Below are positions 52,353 through 62,701 of a stretch of DNA of 64,000 nt, one piece after another; positions within the stretch are counted from its first letter, which is position 1; every line of letters starts with the position of its first letter. The stretch covers positions 248,001 to 312,000 of the forward strand of contig JAACJP010000020.1 of NCBI GenBank assembly GCA_013368375.1, in the 5' to 3' direction. This stretch comes from Tricholomella constricta (Eukaryota; Basidiomycota; Agaricomycetes; Agaricales; Lyophyllaceae). The position numbers and the translations under genes were made by a program. The notes under the pieces were generated by a model. It made no database searches, was not told where the DNA came from, and was given only the letters and a program-made list of their open reading frames with translations.

Positions 52353-53909
52353 GACGATGTGCTGAAAGCAATCCGCAAGGGCAATCGCGACGGAGCACAG
52401 GAGGATGCGGTCGCGAAAGCAGCGCAACTGGTCAAGGCATCCAACATCGCCGGTCGCTCCCTACGCTTCGGCGAGTGGGGAGAGGAAGGCGGTCTGCTCA
52501 CGTTCCGTGGACGGATCTATGTCCTGAACGTTCCTGACCTCCGCCGACGCATTGTGGAGCAGCATCATGACTCCAAGGTCGCCGGTCACCCGGGTCGCTG
52601 GAAGACGCTCGAGCTGGTGTCGCGCAACTACTGGTGGCCCCAGATGTCGCGCTTCATCGGTTCATACACCAGCACCTGCGACATGTGCTTGCGCACGAAA
52701 CCCCGCCGCCAACTCCCCGTCGGACAGCTGCAGCCGCTCCCAATTCCCGAAGGCCGATGGAATGTCGTATCGGTCGACTTCATCACCGAACTCCCAGAGT
52801 CCAACGGCCATGACGCGATCATGAACGTCGTGGATTCAGTCGGAAAACGCGCGCATTTCATCGCGTCGCACATGACCTGTTCGGCCTTGGGAGCTGCGAA
52901 TCTCTACCGTCGCCACGTCTGGAAGCTGCACGGTCTCCCCGACGCATTCGTCTCCGATCGAGGTCCACAGTTTGTTGCCGAGTTCACGCGCGAACTGTAC
53001 CGGCTCCTGGGTATCAAGCTGTCGGCCTCGACGGCCTACCACCCTCAGACCGACGGACAGACTGAGCGCGTCAACCAGGAGCTGGAACAGTTCTTGCGGG
53101 TCTTCTGCAACGAGCGTCAGAACGACTGGGAGGACCTTCTGCCCGACGCCGAATTCAGTTACAACAACCATGTACATTCGGCGACGCAGCAGACCCCCTT
53201 CTTGCTCGACACTGGTCGGCATCCGCGCATGGGCTTCGAGCCTCGTCGGGGCGCTTCCAAGAACGAGTCGGCCGACGAGTTCGTGGAGCGCATGAAGGAA
53301 GCACAGGAGGAAGCCAAGGCGGCGCTTTCAAAGGCCAAAGATGACATGGAGCGGTATTACAATCAGCGACACGCCCCGACACCCGACTACCAGCCGGGTG
53401 ACAAGGTGTACTTGGACGCGACCGACATTTCTACGACCCGACCGTCTAAGAAATTATCGCATCGCTACCTTGGCCCTTTCGTCGTGCAAAGGCAAGTCGG
53501 CCCGCTCGCATACCGCCTCCTGCTGCCTCAGTCCATGAAGCGCATCCACCCAGTCTTCCACGTCATAAAGCTTGTCCCCGCCGTCGCTGACCCGATTGAA
53601 GGTCGACAGTCCGACCCTCCGCCGCCACCAGACATCATCGATGACGAACCCCACTACGAAGTCCACAAAATCCTCGACAGTCGCATCTTCCGCAAGAAAC
53701 TTCAGTACAAGATCTTGTGGAAAGGCTACGGCTATGAAGAAGCTTCGTGGGAGCCCAGGGAGAACGTCGCCGCACCCGACCTGGTTCGCAAGTTCCACCG
53801 CGACAATCCTGATGCTGCGCGCCACATCCGTGGCATCTTCACTCTATCCCCCGCCGTCTTCGCCACCGTCACCCCGCACCGAGCCGTTGCGATTCAAAAG
53901 GGGGGGTGA
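52353..53909 (+). pseudogene. Pol C-part of D2 (integrase and chromodomain) beyond element E
   Basis: Continues D pol after E; the short preceding piece is at 36182-36244. It holds the integrase HHCC domain (HHDSKVAGHPGRWKT, CDMCLRTKPRR), the DDE residues (VDFITELP, SDRGPQF, TERVNQE), the GDKVYLD C-terminal module, and a chromodomain (YEVHKILDSR, ILWKGYGYEEASWEPREN). It is close to D1 throughout. The stop TGA touches the LTR and the polypurine run is inside the last codons. It is separated from its RT by the B fragment and by E. Confidence 0.93.
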
Positions 53910-54413
53910 TGTCAGGGGAACTCTCGTTCACGCTCTCCGACGCTCACAGATCGCTCCCCGACTCACGCGCTCGCCCCCGACCGACCGATCGCGATCCCGA
54001 CCCGACGCTCCGACCCAAGCGTCGGTGTACATACTTACTCACTTCCTGTCGTTTCCCCTCACTCCCTGCGCGCGCCCGACGCCAATCCCGACCACCCGAC
54101 ATCCCGACGTCGGCTGTCCCGCCTCGTGCCCGTACCCTGAGCCACGAGGATCGGACAGCGTCGGGAACGTGTCCATACACGCGCTGCACACCATTCGTTA
54201 TTATTACATGTACAGTACACTCTAGAGGACCGGCCCTCACGTCCTACACTCGTATATAGTCGGCCCCCTGGCATTTGGGAATCCTTTACACTATTCTCTT
54301 CGGATTCCCCCTTGCCAGGTAAGCCTTACTTACCTTCGTTACTGTACATCAATATAACTTCGGATTCCCCCTTGCCAGTGTGATAGCGCTCCACTGTAAG
54401 GGTTGCCCTAACA
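53910..54413 (+). repeat. 3' LTR of D2 (504 bp)
   Basis: Starts directly after the pol TGA and ends CCCTAACA. It is followed by CAACT (54414-54418), the right target copy. Compared with the 5' LTR there is one extra C and a few transitions, mostly at CG or CA/TG sites. Confidence 0.95.
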
Positions 54414-54739
54414 CAACTAGCGCATTAGTACTCTGCAGAAACGACCAAATAACCAGCAAGCGAACGCACACTCGGTTCTAGATCCGCGAACCGCTCGGAC
54501 CACTCGGGGTCGGACTCGATCGTAGACCATATGTTAGACAATGCCTCTTCCTTGTCGCTCCACATCCAACGCCAGGGACTAGCCACCGGCGACCTAAGCA
54601 CTTCGAGGCTGTTTGACAAGTATTGTAGCACACGGGTGCGCGCGTAGCGAGGCGAGTCGGCCGACAGCAATTGCCATTCGTCCCAATCTCGTTCCAAGAA
54701 GCGGAGAGTGCGCTGAAGATCGACAGGAGGTCTCGACAT
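54414..54739 (-). pseudogene. Gene Y, 5' part, cut by D2
   Basis: ATG at 54739 on the minus strand. The first about 90 residues match the start of gene X (FLERDWDEWQLLSADS, WRWMWSDKEEALSNIWS, SERFADLEPS). An intron is likely, starting near 54469 (GTGCGT) with a TACTAAT branch and a TAG just before the D2 insertion point; the exact frame across this junction is not resolved. If unspliced the frame stops at 54425. The gene continues at 32045 on the other side of D2. Confidence 0.75.
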
Positions 54740-56137
54740 AACGATGGGTAAACCAAACGAGAACCTGGATATATATATAGGTCGCCAGCGCGTCGGCACC
54801 GCCACTTCCTCCTATCCCAGTCCCCCCCCCTTTCCAAGACATACGCCCCCTGACCGATGCACGGGACCGACTGAGGACAGTCGGTATTTCAAGTAAGGAG
54901 GAGATGATGAGCACCGTCCCGCGCTATACACAGAACCAGCCCATAATACGGACATCAACCGCCGCGCCACGACGAACACGCTCCCGAATACGACCAAAGC
55001 GCTAAACCGACCGACCAACAATACGACCGACCGACCGACAATACGACCGACCGACCGACAATACGACCAAATGACCGACGCACCGACCAAGAGACAGAGT
55101 AACTTGAAACGCCAGTCCTCCTCTCTGGGCGCACGGAGCACGGAACGCCGTATAACCTGTCAGCGACCGCGCATGTTTGTATGCCAAGGTCTCAACCCGG
55201 CGACAACCAAACCCGATTTGAAATCACCCTAGGAAACCCCTTGCCCAGCCATTCGCAGAGAGGATCCGGCCGCACCACGGAGTTCCGCCTCCAAGAGCCA
55301 CTACCGATCGCAAATCTCCCACCGATCACACATCCGACCCGACGCCTCGAACCGATCAAAAGCCCCTTTGCCGAGCCAAAGAGCGCCACACTCTCTAAAA
55401 AGTGTCGCGTGGTACCAAGCTTGGCGACGCTTCTCTCAATAAACCAGTAAAACACCTGCCTCGCCGGCTCGCGAGAGGCGAGTCGGTCGCATAGTATAAA
55501 ACATACCCATGTAGTACCCATTTCTCCCAGTGAATTACAGCCCGTATTTTCCCTCACACTCAGAGTGAATAGCTCAAAATCATCGTCTCTGTCGTCTCTG
55601 CTCCGTTCCCATCGTATAAACCGTCGCCGCCATCGTAAAACTCGTAACCGCCGTCTCTGTCACCTCGTATTCGTCGCCCGAACCCGTGAGTTCTCCGTAT
55701 TAACCTCGTCCGTCTCGTTGTCGCACGACCGACACCGAAAGTCGCGTCGTCGACCCGTTCCATCTGGGAACGTCGTACCCCATCGCCTTCATCGTATCAC
55801 CGTCGGTTCGACTACTTACGAGTCGGATCGCCTTTTACCTACATCAAACAACCCTTACAAACCCTGCACACTCGCGTGTTTGGGAACTTTTAACACTTCT
55901 CGCCCCCCATAGTTGTTAGTTGTTTTGTTGTTGTGCACAGCACCTACAGGCCTTCTAGCTCTATCATCGCATTTGGTCGGTGCGTCGGCCGGTGTTGTCG
56001 CGCGCGTCTTTGAGTGGTCGGTCGAGTCGAGTAAGTCGCGTTGGGTCGTGAGTCAGTCGGTGTCGTCGCGTGCGCTTTTGAGCGGTTTATTGTGGTCGGA
56101 ACGGCTGGTCGGTGACCAGCCGGAGAGGGTGCATATC
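54740..56137. other. Spacer with leader motif and a tandem simple repeat
   Basis: No convincing gene. It contains the Y-copy leader motif (54867-54905) and a short tandem repeat of ACCGACCGACAATACG-like units (about 54995-55075). There is a serine/arginine-type CGTCTCTG-rich stretch (55570-55700), whose ORFs look like chance frames. On the plus strand, 55910-56137 is G/T-rich, like the region upstream of gene X, and leads into a third leader motif. Confidence 0.5.
54867..54905 (-). promoter_or_regulatory. Conserved leader motif with hairpin (copy Y)
   Basis: Minus strand; same 7-bp stem CCGACTG/CAGTCGG with TCCT loop and the same CTCCTCCTTACTTGAAATA arm as upstream of gene X. It lies about 130 bp before the Y start codon. 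Confidence 0.55.
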
Positions 56138-56225
56138 ATCTCCTCTTTACTTGAAATACCGACTGTCCTCAGTCGGCCTCGAGGTACCGGATCGGCATCC
56201 TAGTTGGCATGGCACTAGACGGGGT
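56138..56225 (+). pseudogene. Third leader motif and stub of a paralogue Z
   Basis: The 39-bp motif (56138-56176) occurs here on the plus strand. Only about 50 bp follow before the D3 LTR starts at 56226, so if a third Zn(2)Cys(6)-type gene began here, its body is beyond D3 or deleted. No coding match to X or Y is visible in the stub, so this is only inferred from the motif. Confidence 0.35.
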
Positions 56226-56609
56226 TGTTAGGGCGACCTCAGAGCAGAGCTTAGTCGTGCTGGCAGAGGGGAATCCAACGTTATATTATGTATGATAGAG
56301 AGAGCGTAAGTATGACCTACCTGGCAGAGGGGAATCCAACGAGAATAGAGTAAAGGATTCCCCCATGTCAGGAGGTTGACTATATACAAATATGATACTT
56401 GAGGGCCGGCAGTATGATACTTGAGGGCCGGCAGTATGACACTTGAGGGCCGGCTCTCTGGGGTGTATGTACAAATCGGTCGTTCGGTCACGTGATCACC
56501 CGAGGAATCGGTCGGTCACGTGATTGCCTGAGGACTTGGTCGGTCACGTGATCACAATCGGGGGACAGTTGGTGAGCGTCGGAGGGCGCGAACGGGTGTT
56601 CCCCTAACA
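56226..56609 (-). repeat. 3' LTR of D3 (384 bp)
   Basis: On the minus strand it starts TGTTAGGGGAACACC and ends GCCCTAACA, like D1, but a central part is missing. Three CACGTG boxes lie exactly 28 bp apart (56489, 56517, 56545). A 22-bp unit with CTTGAGGGCCGGCAGTATGA is present three times (about 56391-56455). Confidence 0.9.
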
Positions 56610-58096
56610 TCACCCCCCCTTTTGAATCGCAACGACTCGGTGCGGGGTAGCAGTGGCGAAGACGGCCGGGGATAACGTGAATATGCCACGAATGTGGCGA
56701 GCAGCGTCGGGGTTGTCGCGGTGGAACTTGCGTACCAGATCGGGGGCAGCAACATTTTCGCGAGGTTCCCATGAAGCTTCTTCGTAACCGTAGCCTTTCC
56801 ACAGGACCTTGTACTGTAGTTTCTTGCGGAAGGTTCAGCTGTCAAGGATCTTTTCAACTTTGTAATGGGGTTCATCATCGATTATGTCGGGGGGCGGAGG
56901 GGGATCGGACCGACGACCTTCGATCGGATCGGGCGTCCTTACAGCCGGCCATTCCAACACCCCAGCGACTTTAACCGGGTCCATCTCCGCTTGCCCTTGC
57001 GAAATGATCAGCCCGAGATACTCGATCTTGGTCTGTTCGAATTCGCATTTCTCGGGCTTTAAGAACAGCTGATGTTCGCGGAGTCGGTCCAGTACCAGTC
57101 GCGCGACCCGACGGTGTTCCTCTAGAGTCTTGGTATAAATCAAGATGTCGTCGAGGTACACGCAAACGACACCTTCGGCGATCAGATCACGGAAGATATC
57201 ATTCATCATGGTCTGGAATGTGGCGGGACTGTTTGTGAGGCCGAAGAACATGACGAGCGGCTCAAAGAGACCGCGGTTCGTCCTAAACGCTGCCTTCCAC
57301 TCGTCGCCTTCCTTGATCCGAACATTGTTGTACCCCCATCGGACGTCCAACTTGGTGAAATACCGTGCACCTCGGAGGTTATTCACCAGCTCGCTAATGA
57401 GGGGCAATGGGTATCGGTTCTTCACCGTGAGCGCATTGAGTGTCCGATAGTCCTGAACCAGTCGGAGCGACCCATCCTTCTTCTTGATGAAGAAGACCGG
57501 CGACGCCATGGGCGACTTGGACGGTCGGATGCGACCCGTCTCGAGGTTCTCTTTGAGGAACGCGTCGAGTTCGACCTGCTCTGCCCGTGACAGCGGGTAG
57601 ACCTTCGTGCCGGTCGGCGACGCGCCCGGTTCCAATTCGATGGCATGGTCCCATTGCTTGCGTTCTGGGAGCTCATCGAACGCGACTTTGGAGGAGACAT
57701 CTTCGAAGTCATGGAGGTGGGCCGGTACGGCATCGCGGAACGTTTTGGGCACGGAGTTAGCAGCGTGCGCTTCCGCAAGTTGCTGCGATGTCGTTTGGCT
57801 GGCCCGAATATGTTCGGCGGTGGGGGTTGGGTGGATCGCAGTCGCGAAGATGCGATCTCCATTCAGGAAGGTTTCCACCAGGAAGTCGTCGGACTCTGGG
57901 TCGGGTTCCTCCAGGATCGGAGTGTAAGGGGGGAACTCGTCGTCGTCAGAATCATCCTCAACATACGGGTTGGTTGGAGCTCGCAGATCGGGTTCGGTTA
58001 TCGGGATACCATCAGCTCGACAGGCGCAGATCGCTGCGCGCACTTTGGTGCGTGCGCGCCGATCGGCTTTGACCTCATCCTTGCAGGTGTCGCACT
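56610..58096 (-). pseudogene. Pol remnant of D3 (RT joined to chromodomain)
   Basis: Minus strand. It contains the linker after protease (CDTCKDEVKAD...) and RT with CVYLDDILIYT. At ...GVLEWPAVRTP it jumps directly to DPIEGRRSDPPPPPD, deleting RNase H and nearly all integrase. The chromodomain is then broken by a TGA in place of a CGA arginine codon (near 56835). The rest can be followed to the stop beside the LTR. The element is non-functional. Confidence 0.92.
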
Positions 58097-58600
58097 TGTC
58101 AGGGGAACTCTCGTTCACGCTCTCCGACGCTCACAGATCGCTCCCCGACTCACGCGCTCGCCCCCGACCGACCGATCGCGATCCCGACCCGACGCTCCGA
58201 CCCAAGCGTCGGTGCACATACTTACTCACTTCCTGTCGCTTCCCCTCACTCCCCGCGCGCGCCCGACGCCGATCCCGACCACCCGACATCCCGACGTCGG
58301 CTGCCCCGCCTCGTGCCCGTACCCTGGGCCACGAGGATCGGACAGCGTCGGGAACGTGTCCATACACGCGCCGCACACCATTCGTTATTATTACATGTAC
58401 AGTACACTCTGGAGGACCGGCCCTCACGTCCTACACTCGTATATAGTCGGCCCCCTGGCATTTGGGAATCCTTTACACTATTCTCTTCGGATTCCCCCTT
58501 GCCAGGTAAGCCTTACTTACCTTTGTTACTGTACATCAATATAACTTTGGATTCCCCCTTGCCAGTGTGATAGCGCTCCACTGTAAGGGTTGCCCTAACA
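58097..58600 (+). repeat. 5' LTR of D4 (504 bp)
   Basis: Nearly identical to the D2 LTRs. TATATA is at 58440. The predicted mRNA start TTTACACTATTCT is at 58472-58484, and the complementary primer-binding site AGAATAGTGTAAA is at 58603-58615, just after the LTR. Confidence 0.94.
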
Positions 58601-58726
58601 GCAGAATAGTGTAAACCGGAGACCCGACGAAGCCGACCAATCAGCCTCCGCGCCGAAACACGTGTCTGCTACACGCAACCCGTCCAGCGCGCGCCTGCTC
58701 CGATCGTCGCCCAGTCCCGTCTCGAG

Positions 58727-59947
58727 ATGTCCGACTTCGGTGAATTTGACACGCCTCCGTCTCCTGCTGCGCTCACGCCAGAGGAACGACTGGTGAGCCT
58801 TGAAACCGCAATGTCGGCTCTCTCGCAATCCAACACCACCAACTCGGCCACCATGGACCGCATCGCCGCTCTTTTAGATACCATCGTTTTGGGGAACCCC
58901 TCCGCTGCCTCCCCAGCAGCACCTACGACCCCCGCGACGCCGGCGCAGCCCCTGCCGACGTCCCCTCCCCTTCCGCGATCGGGATCGCACATTCGGCCGT
59001 CGGCCCCTCCCGTGTACGACGGCGCTCGATCGGGCGGCCGCGCCTTCTGGAACGCGTGCCAGCTCTACTTCTCCCTGAGCGTCGGACAGTTCGCCGACGA
59101 CCACGCCCCAATCAGCTGGGTGTTGTCATACATGCAACACGGTCGCGCCGCCGACTTCGTCGGTCGGGTCTTTCAGTATGGGTCGGTAAAGCGCGCATTC
59201 CCGACCTGGAAGGACTTCGCGTCGAACTTCGAAAAGGAGTTCTTCCTGTTCGACGAAGTCGCCGACGCTGCGCTCACCCTCGAGTCGACAGCGTACTTCC
59301 AGAATGGGCGCACCATCGACGAGTACATCGACTCGTTCAAGGCGCTGTGGATCAAGGCCGATTACCCAGACGGCCGCCATCTGGTCCTCAAATTCCGTCG
59401 GGGCATGGACCCGAAGCTCTCAAGGAGGCTTGGGAGCATCACCACGGGTCGGCCCGACGACTCCAAGATCGAGGACTGGCTAGCGATCGCCCGCTCCCAG
59501 GACTTCATCATGAGGACCGAGGAGGACTTCCACCGTCGGTCGGCTCCGACAGTTCTGACTGCGAGTCGCCCGACTGCCCCCGTTCCGATGCCTGTGGTCG
59601 CGCCCATGCTCCAATGGCGACCTACTGCCCCACCGACTGCTCCCGTTCGTGTGTCGGCACCGGCGCACTCTCTCAGCACGCCCGTGACGCCGTCTCTTCC
59701 CCCAGGTGTCCCTATGGACATCGACCGGCTCCGCGGACGTCCTGTTCAGGACGACACCTGTCGTCGATGCAAGCAGCCGGGGCACTTCTGGCGTGACTGC
59801 CCAAAGCGCTTTGACCTGCGCCACATCATGCCAGAGGAACTGGATGAGCTGATCATGCAGCTACTGGCGCGCAAGGATGCGATCCCCGCTGACCCGACTC
59901 CCGAGTCGGCCGACCCGACCGCCTTGGCCACGGAAGAGGATTTTTAG
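58727..59947 (+). CDS. Gag of D4
   Basis: 406 aa, ATG 127 bp after the LTR. It has the same Gag core and CCHC knuckle (CRRCKQPGHFWRDC) as D2. Visible differences from D2 are RPSA for RPSP and HAPI for HARI. It ends GAT TTT TAG with the same T5 slip site. Intact. Confidence 0.95.
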   Translation: MSDFGEFDTPPSPAALTPEERLVSLETAMSALSQSNTTNSATMDRIAALLDTIVLGNPSAASPAAPTTPATPAQPLPTSPPLPRSGSHIRPSAPPVYDGARSGGRAFWNACQLYFSLSVGQFADDHAPISWVLSYMQHGRAADFVGRVFQYGSVKRAFPTWKDFASNFEKEFFLFDEVADAALTLESTAYFQNGRTIDEYIDSFKALWIKADYPDGRHLVLKFRRGMDPKLSRRLGSITTGRPDDSKIEDWLAIARSQDFIMRTEEDFHRRSAPTVLTASRPTAPVPMPVVAPMLQWRPTAPPTAPVRVSAPAHSLSTPVTPSLPPGVPMDIDRLRGRPVQDDTCRRCKQPGHFWRDCPKRFDLRHIMPEELDELIMQLLARKDAIPADPTPESADPTALATEEDF

Positions 59948-61733
59948 TCGCACAACGGGTGAAAAGTACGCCCCCGTTGTCTAGTCGTAATCGGTTCACC
60001 CCCCTATCTGTAGAGTACCCCAATATACTTAATATTGCTGCTACTTCTACGGGTGAACCAATCGACGAAGACGTACAATCCTCTCCTGACCAAACGCCAT
60101 CTCCTTCGGTCGCTCCGACCAAGCCGACTGTACCATCGCGTCGCGGACTACCGCGCTGGGAAAAGCGACTGCCCCATCGCTTTGTGATCGCCGCCTCCCC
60201 CGACTCCTTATCCCTGTCGCTCAAGGTCGAGCTCGAGACCACCGACACCCAAGAGACACATTCGCTCGCTGCCCTCGTTGACAGCGGGGCATCGGCCTGC
60301 TTCATCAACACTGCCTTCGTTGAAAAGCACAAGCTGAAGACGCGACGGCTGAATTGCCCGACACGTGCCTACAATGTTGACGGAACCCCTAATGAGGTGG
60401 GCGCCATTGAATACGTCGTGGACGCAGTCTTACGTTACGACGGTCACTCCGAGCGCGTTCTGTTCGCGGTCGCGGGTATTGGGAAGCAGGATCTCATTCT
60501 CGGATTCACCTGGCTCCGAGACCACAACCCCGACATTGATTGGGCGACGGGAAAGGTGAAAATGAGTCGAGCGCCGACACGTTGCGACACCTGCAAGGTT
60601 GAAGTCAAGGAGGAGCGTCGTTCACGCACCAAGCTGCGAGCCGCCATTCGGGCTTGTCGGGCAGAAGGAATCCCGACAGTCGAGCCCGACCTGCGAGCCC
60701 TGACCTGCCCCTACGTCGAAGACGACTCCGACACCGACGAGTTCCTCCCCTACACTCCGATCATGGAGGAACCCGATCCAGAGTCGGACGACTTCCTGGT
60801 GGAGACCTTCCTGAATGGCGATCGCATCTTTGCGACTGCGATCCACCCCCCTCCGACCGAAATGCACATTCGCGCCAGTCAAACGACATCGCAGCGACTC
60901 GCTGAGGCGCACACCGCGAACTCTGCGCCTAAGTCGTTCCGCGACGCCGTTCCGACCCACCTCCATGACTTTGAGGACGTTTTCTCCAAGGTCGCGTTCG
61001 ACGAACTCCCCGATCGCAAACAGTGGGATCACGCAATTGAGTTGGAGCCGGGCGCTTCGCCGTCCGGCACCAAAGTCTACCCACTGTCGCCAGCGGAGCA
61101 AGTCGAGCTCGATGCGTTCCTCAAGGAGAACCTCGAGTCGGGTCGGATCCGTCCGTCGAAGTCACCCATGGCTTCGCCAGTGTTCTTCATCAAGAAGAAG
61201 GATGGTGCGCTCCGGCTGGTGCAGGACTATCGGACGCTCAACGCGCTTACGGTGAAGAACCGGTACCCACTGCCGCTCATTAGCGAACTGGTGAATAACC
61301 TTGGCGGCGCGCGGTACTTCACCAAGCTGGACGTCCGATGGGGGTACAACAATGTTCGGATCAAGGAAGGCGACGAGTGGAAGGCAGCGTTTCGGACGAA
61401 CCGCGGTCTCTTTGAGCCGCTCGTCATGTTCTTCGGCCTCACGAACAGCCCCGCCACATTTCAGACCATGATGAATGTTATTTTCCGCGATCTGATCGCC
61501 GAAGGTGTTGTTTGCGTGTACCTCGACGACATCTTGATTTATACCAAGACTCTAGAGGAACACCGTCGGGTCGCGCGATTAGTACTGGACCGACTCCGCG
61601 AACATCAGCTGTTCTTAAAGCCCGAGAAATGCGAATTCGAACAGACCAAGATCGAGTATCTCGGGCTGATCATTTCGCAAGGGCAAGCGGAGATGGACCC
61701 GGTTAAAGTCGCTGGGGTGTTGGAATGGCCGGC
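59948..61733 (+). pseudogene. Pol part 1 of D4 (protease and RT)
   Basis: In the -1 frame after Gag. The protease (LVDSGASACFIN) and the first part of RT match D2. From about 61295 the RT matches D3 better (CVYLDDILIYT, LREHQLFLKP, where D2 has CMYLDD and LRQHKLF), so this copy is a patchwork. It differs from D2 at NVIF (D2 NDIF) and NNLGG. From 61734 the frame enters the B fragment and stops at 61836. Confidence 0.9.
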
Positions 61734-62225
61734 TGTAAGGACGCCCACTATCTTATCTAATATTGGTTATCTAATCGTATCTTATCGAGACGATTACGCT
61801 ATTGTTTGGCAACACCTTCTGGTGTTGCCTATTTAATTCATTACATTAACTAAGTATAAACAACCTTGTACACCTATACGTAGCAATCGACAGACTTGTC
61901 AAGCTTACGTCTAGTGTGAACAACAAGGTCCCCAAAATCTGTAACTCCGTTACATTTTTTTAAGCTACCTTGCTTTCTATTGCTGCGTACCCACGACGTT
62001 ACGCAGACCCACATTCCATTTAGAACTCCCATCATCAAAAGAACCACGAGACCCAGACCCGATTCGCAGGAGTCAATCAATTGCGGACGGAATACATGCT
62101 GCCGGAGAGCAGCATAAAACTAAGATGCACGAACGGTTGCATCAACTGATACACGAGCGACTGGCTGTACGCCTATCGCTCCCTGATGGTATGAAATCTT
62201 GTCGTGCGGACTCAAAGTCCGTAGG
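61734..62225 (+). repeat. B-family LTR/leader/gag fragment inside D4
   Basis: Same 492-bp fragment and same end points as in D2 (35687-36178): a 221-bp LTR (61734-61954), leader, then the gag piece ending TCCGTAGG. The filler GTA leads to D pol at 62229. Confidence 0.93.
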
Positions 62226-62228
62226 GTA

Positions 62229-62700
62229 CTGCTCAAGCCCGAGTTCTTCGCTGTTCGTGTGACCGAAGGACTTGCACTGGTCGGAGAGGAGGACGATGTG
62301 CTGAAAGCGATCCGCAAGGGCAATCGCGACGGAGCACAGGAGGATGCGGTCGCGAAAGCAGCGCAACTGGTCAAGGCATCCAACATCGCCGGTCGCTCCC
62401 TACGCTTCGGCGAGTGGGGAGAGGAAGGCGGTCTGCTCACGTTCCGTGGACGGATCTATGTCCTGAACGTTCCTGACCTCCGCCGACGCATTGTGGAGCA
62501 GCATCATGACTCCAAGGTCGCCGGTCACCCGGGTCGCTGGAAGACGCTCGAGCTGGTGTCGCGCAACTACTGGTGGCCCCAGATGTCGCGCTTCATCGGT
62601 TCATACACCAGCACCTGCGACATGTGCTTGCGCATGAAACCCCGCCGCCAACTCCCCGTCGGACAGCTGCAGCCGCTCCCAATTCCCGAAGGCCGATGGA
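62229..62700 (+). pseudogene. D4 integrase N-part, ends in a second switch to B
   Basis: Starts CTGCTCAAGCCCGAG (LLKPEFFAV...) and runs through the HHCC domain (CDMCLRMKPRR) to EGRWN. It then switches to B pol at 62700/62702 with about 2-3 bp of shared sequence. The uninterrupted target of element E (one AGAGGAG followed by GACGATG) lies at about 62284-62297. Confidence 0.9.
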
Positions 62701-62701
62701 A

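Larger units (their letters stand above)
32051..54413 (+). mobile_element. Chimeric chromovirus D2 (split by KDZ element E)
   Basis: Bounded by LTRs of 503 and 504 bp that differ by one indel and about five transitions. It is flanked by a 5-bp duplication, CAACT (32046-32050 and 54414-54418). It carries Gag, protease-RT, then a 492-bp B-family LTR/leader/gag fragment in place of the RNase H region, then D-type integrase and chromodomain. Without E the element is about 6.3 kb. The target is gene Y. Its structure is shared with D4. Confidence 0.95.
56226..58096 (-). mobile_element. Chromovirus D3, minus strand, internally deleted
   Basis: The 3' LTR (56226-56609) and pol remnant of a D-type element in minus orientation. 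Its pol lacks the region from the end of RT to just before the chromodomain. Its 5' part is cut by D4 at 58096/58097 and lies outside the window. Confidence 0.92.

Noticed and set aside
54906..56130. Several 60-120 aa ORFs in both strands
   Set aside because: No conserved blocks, no consistent splicing, repetitive composition; chance frames.
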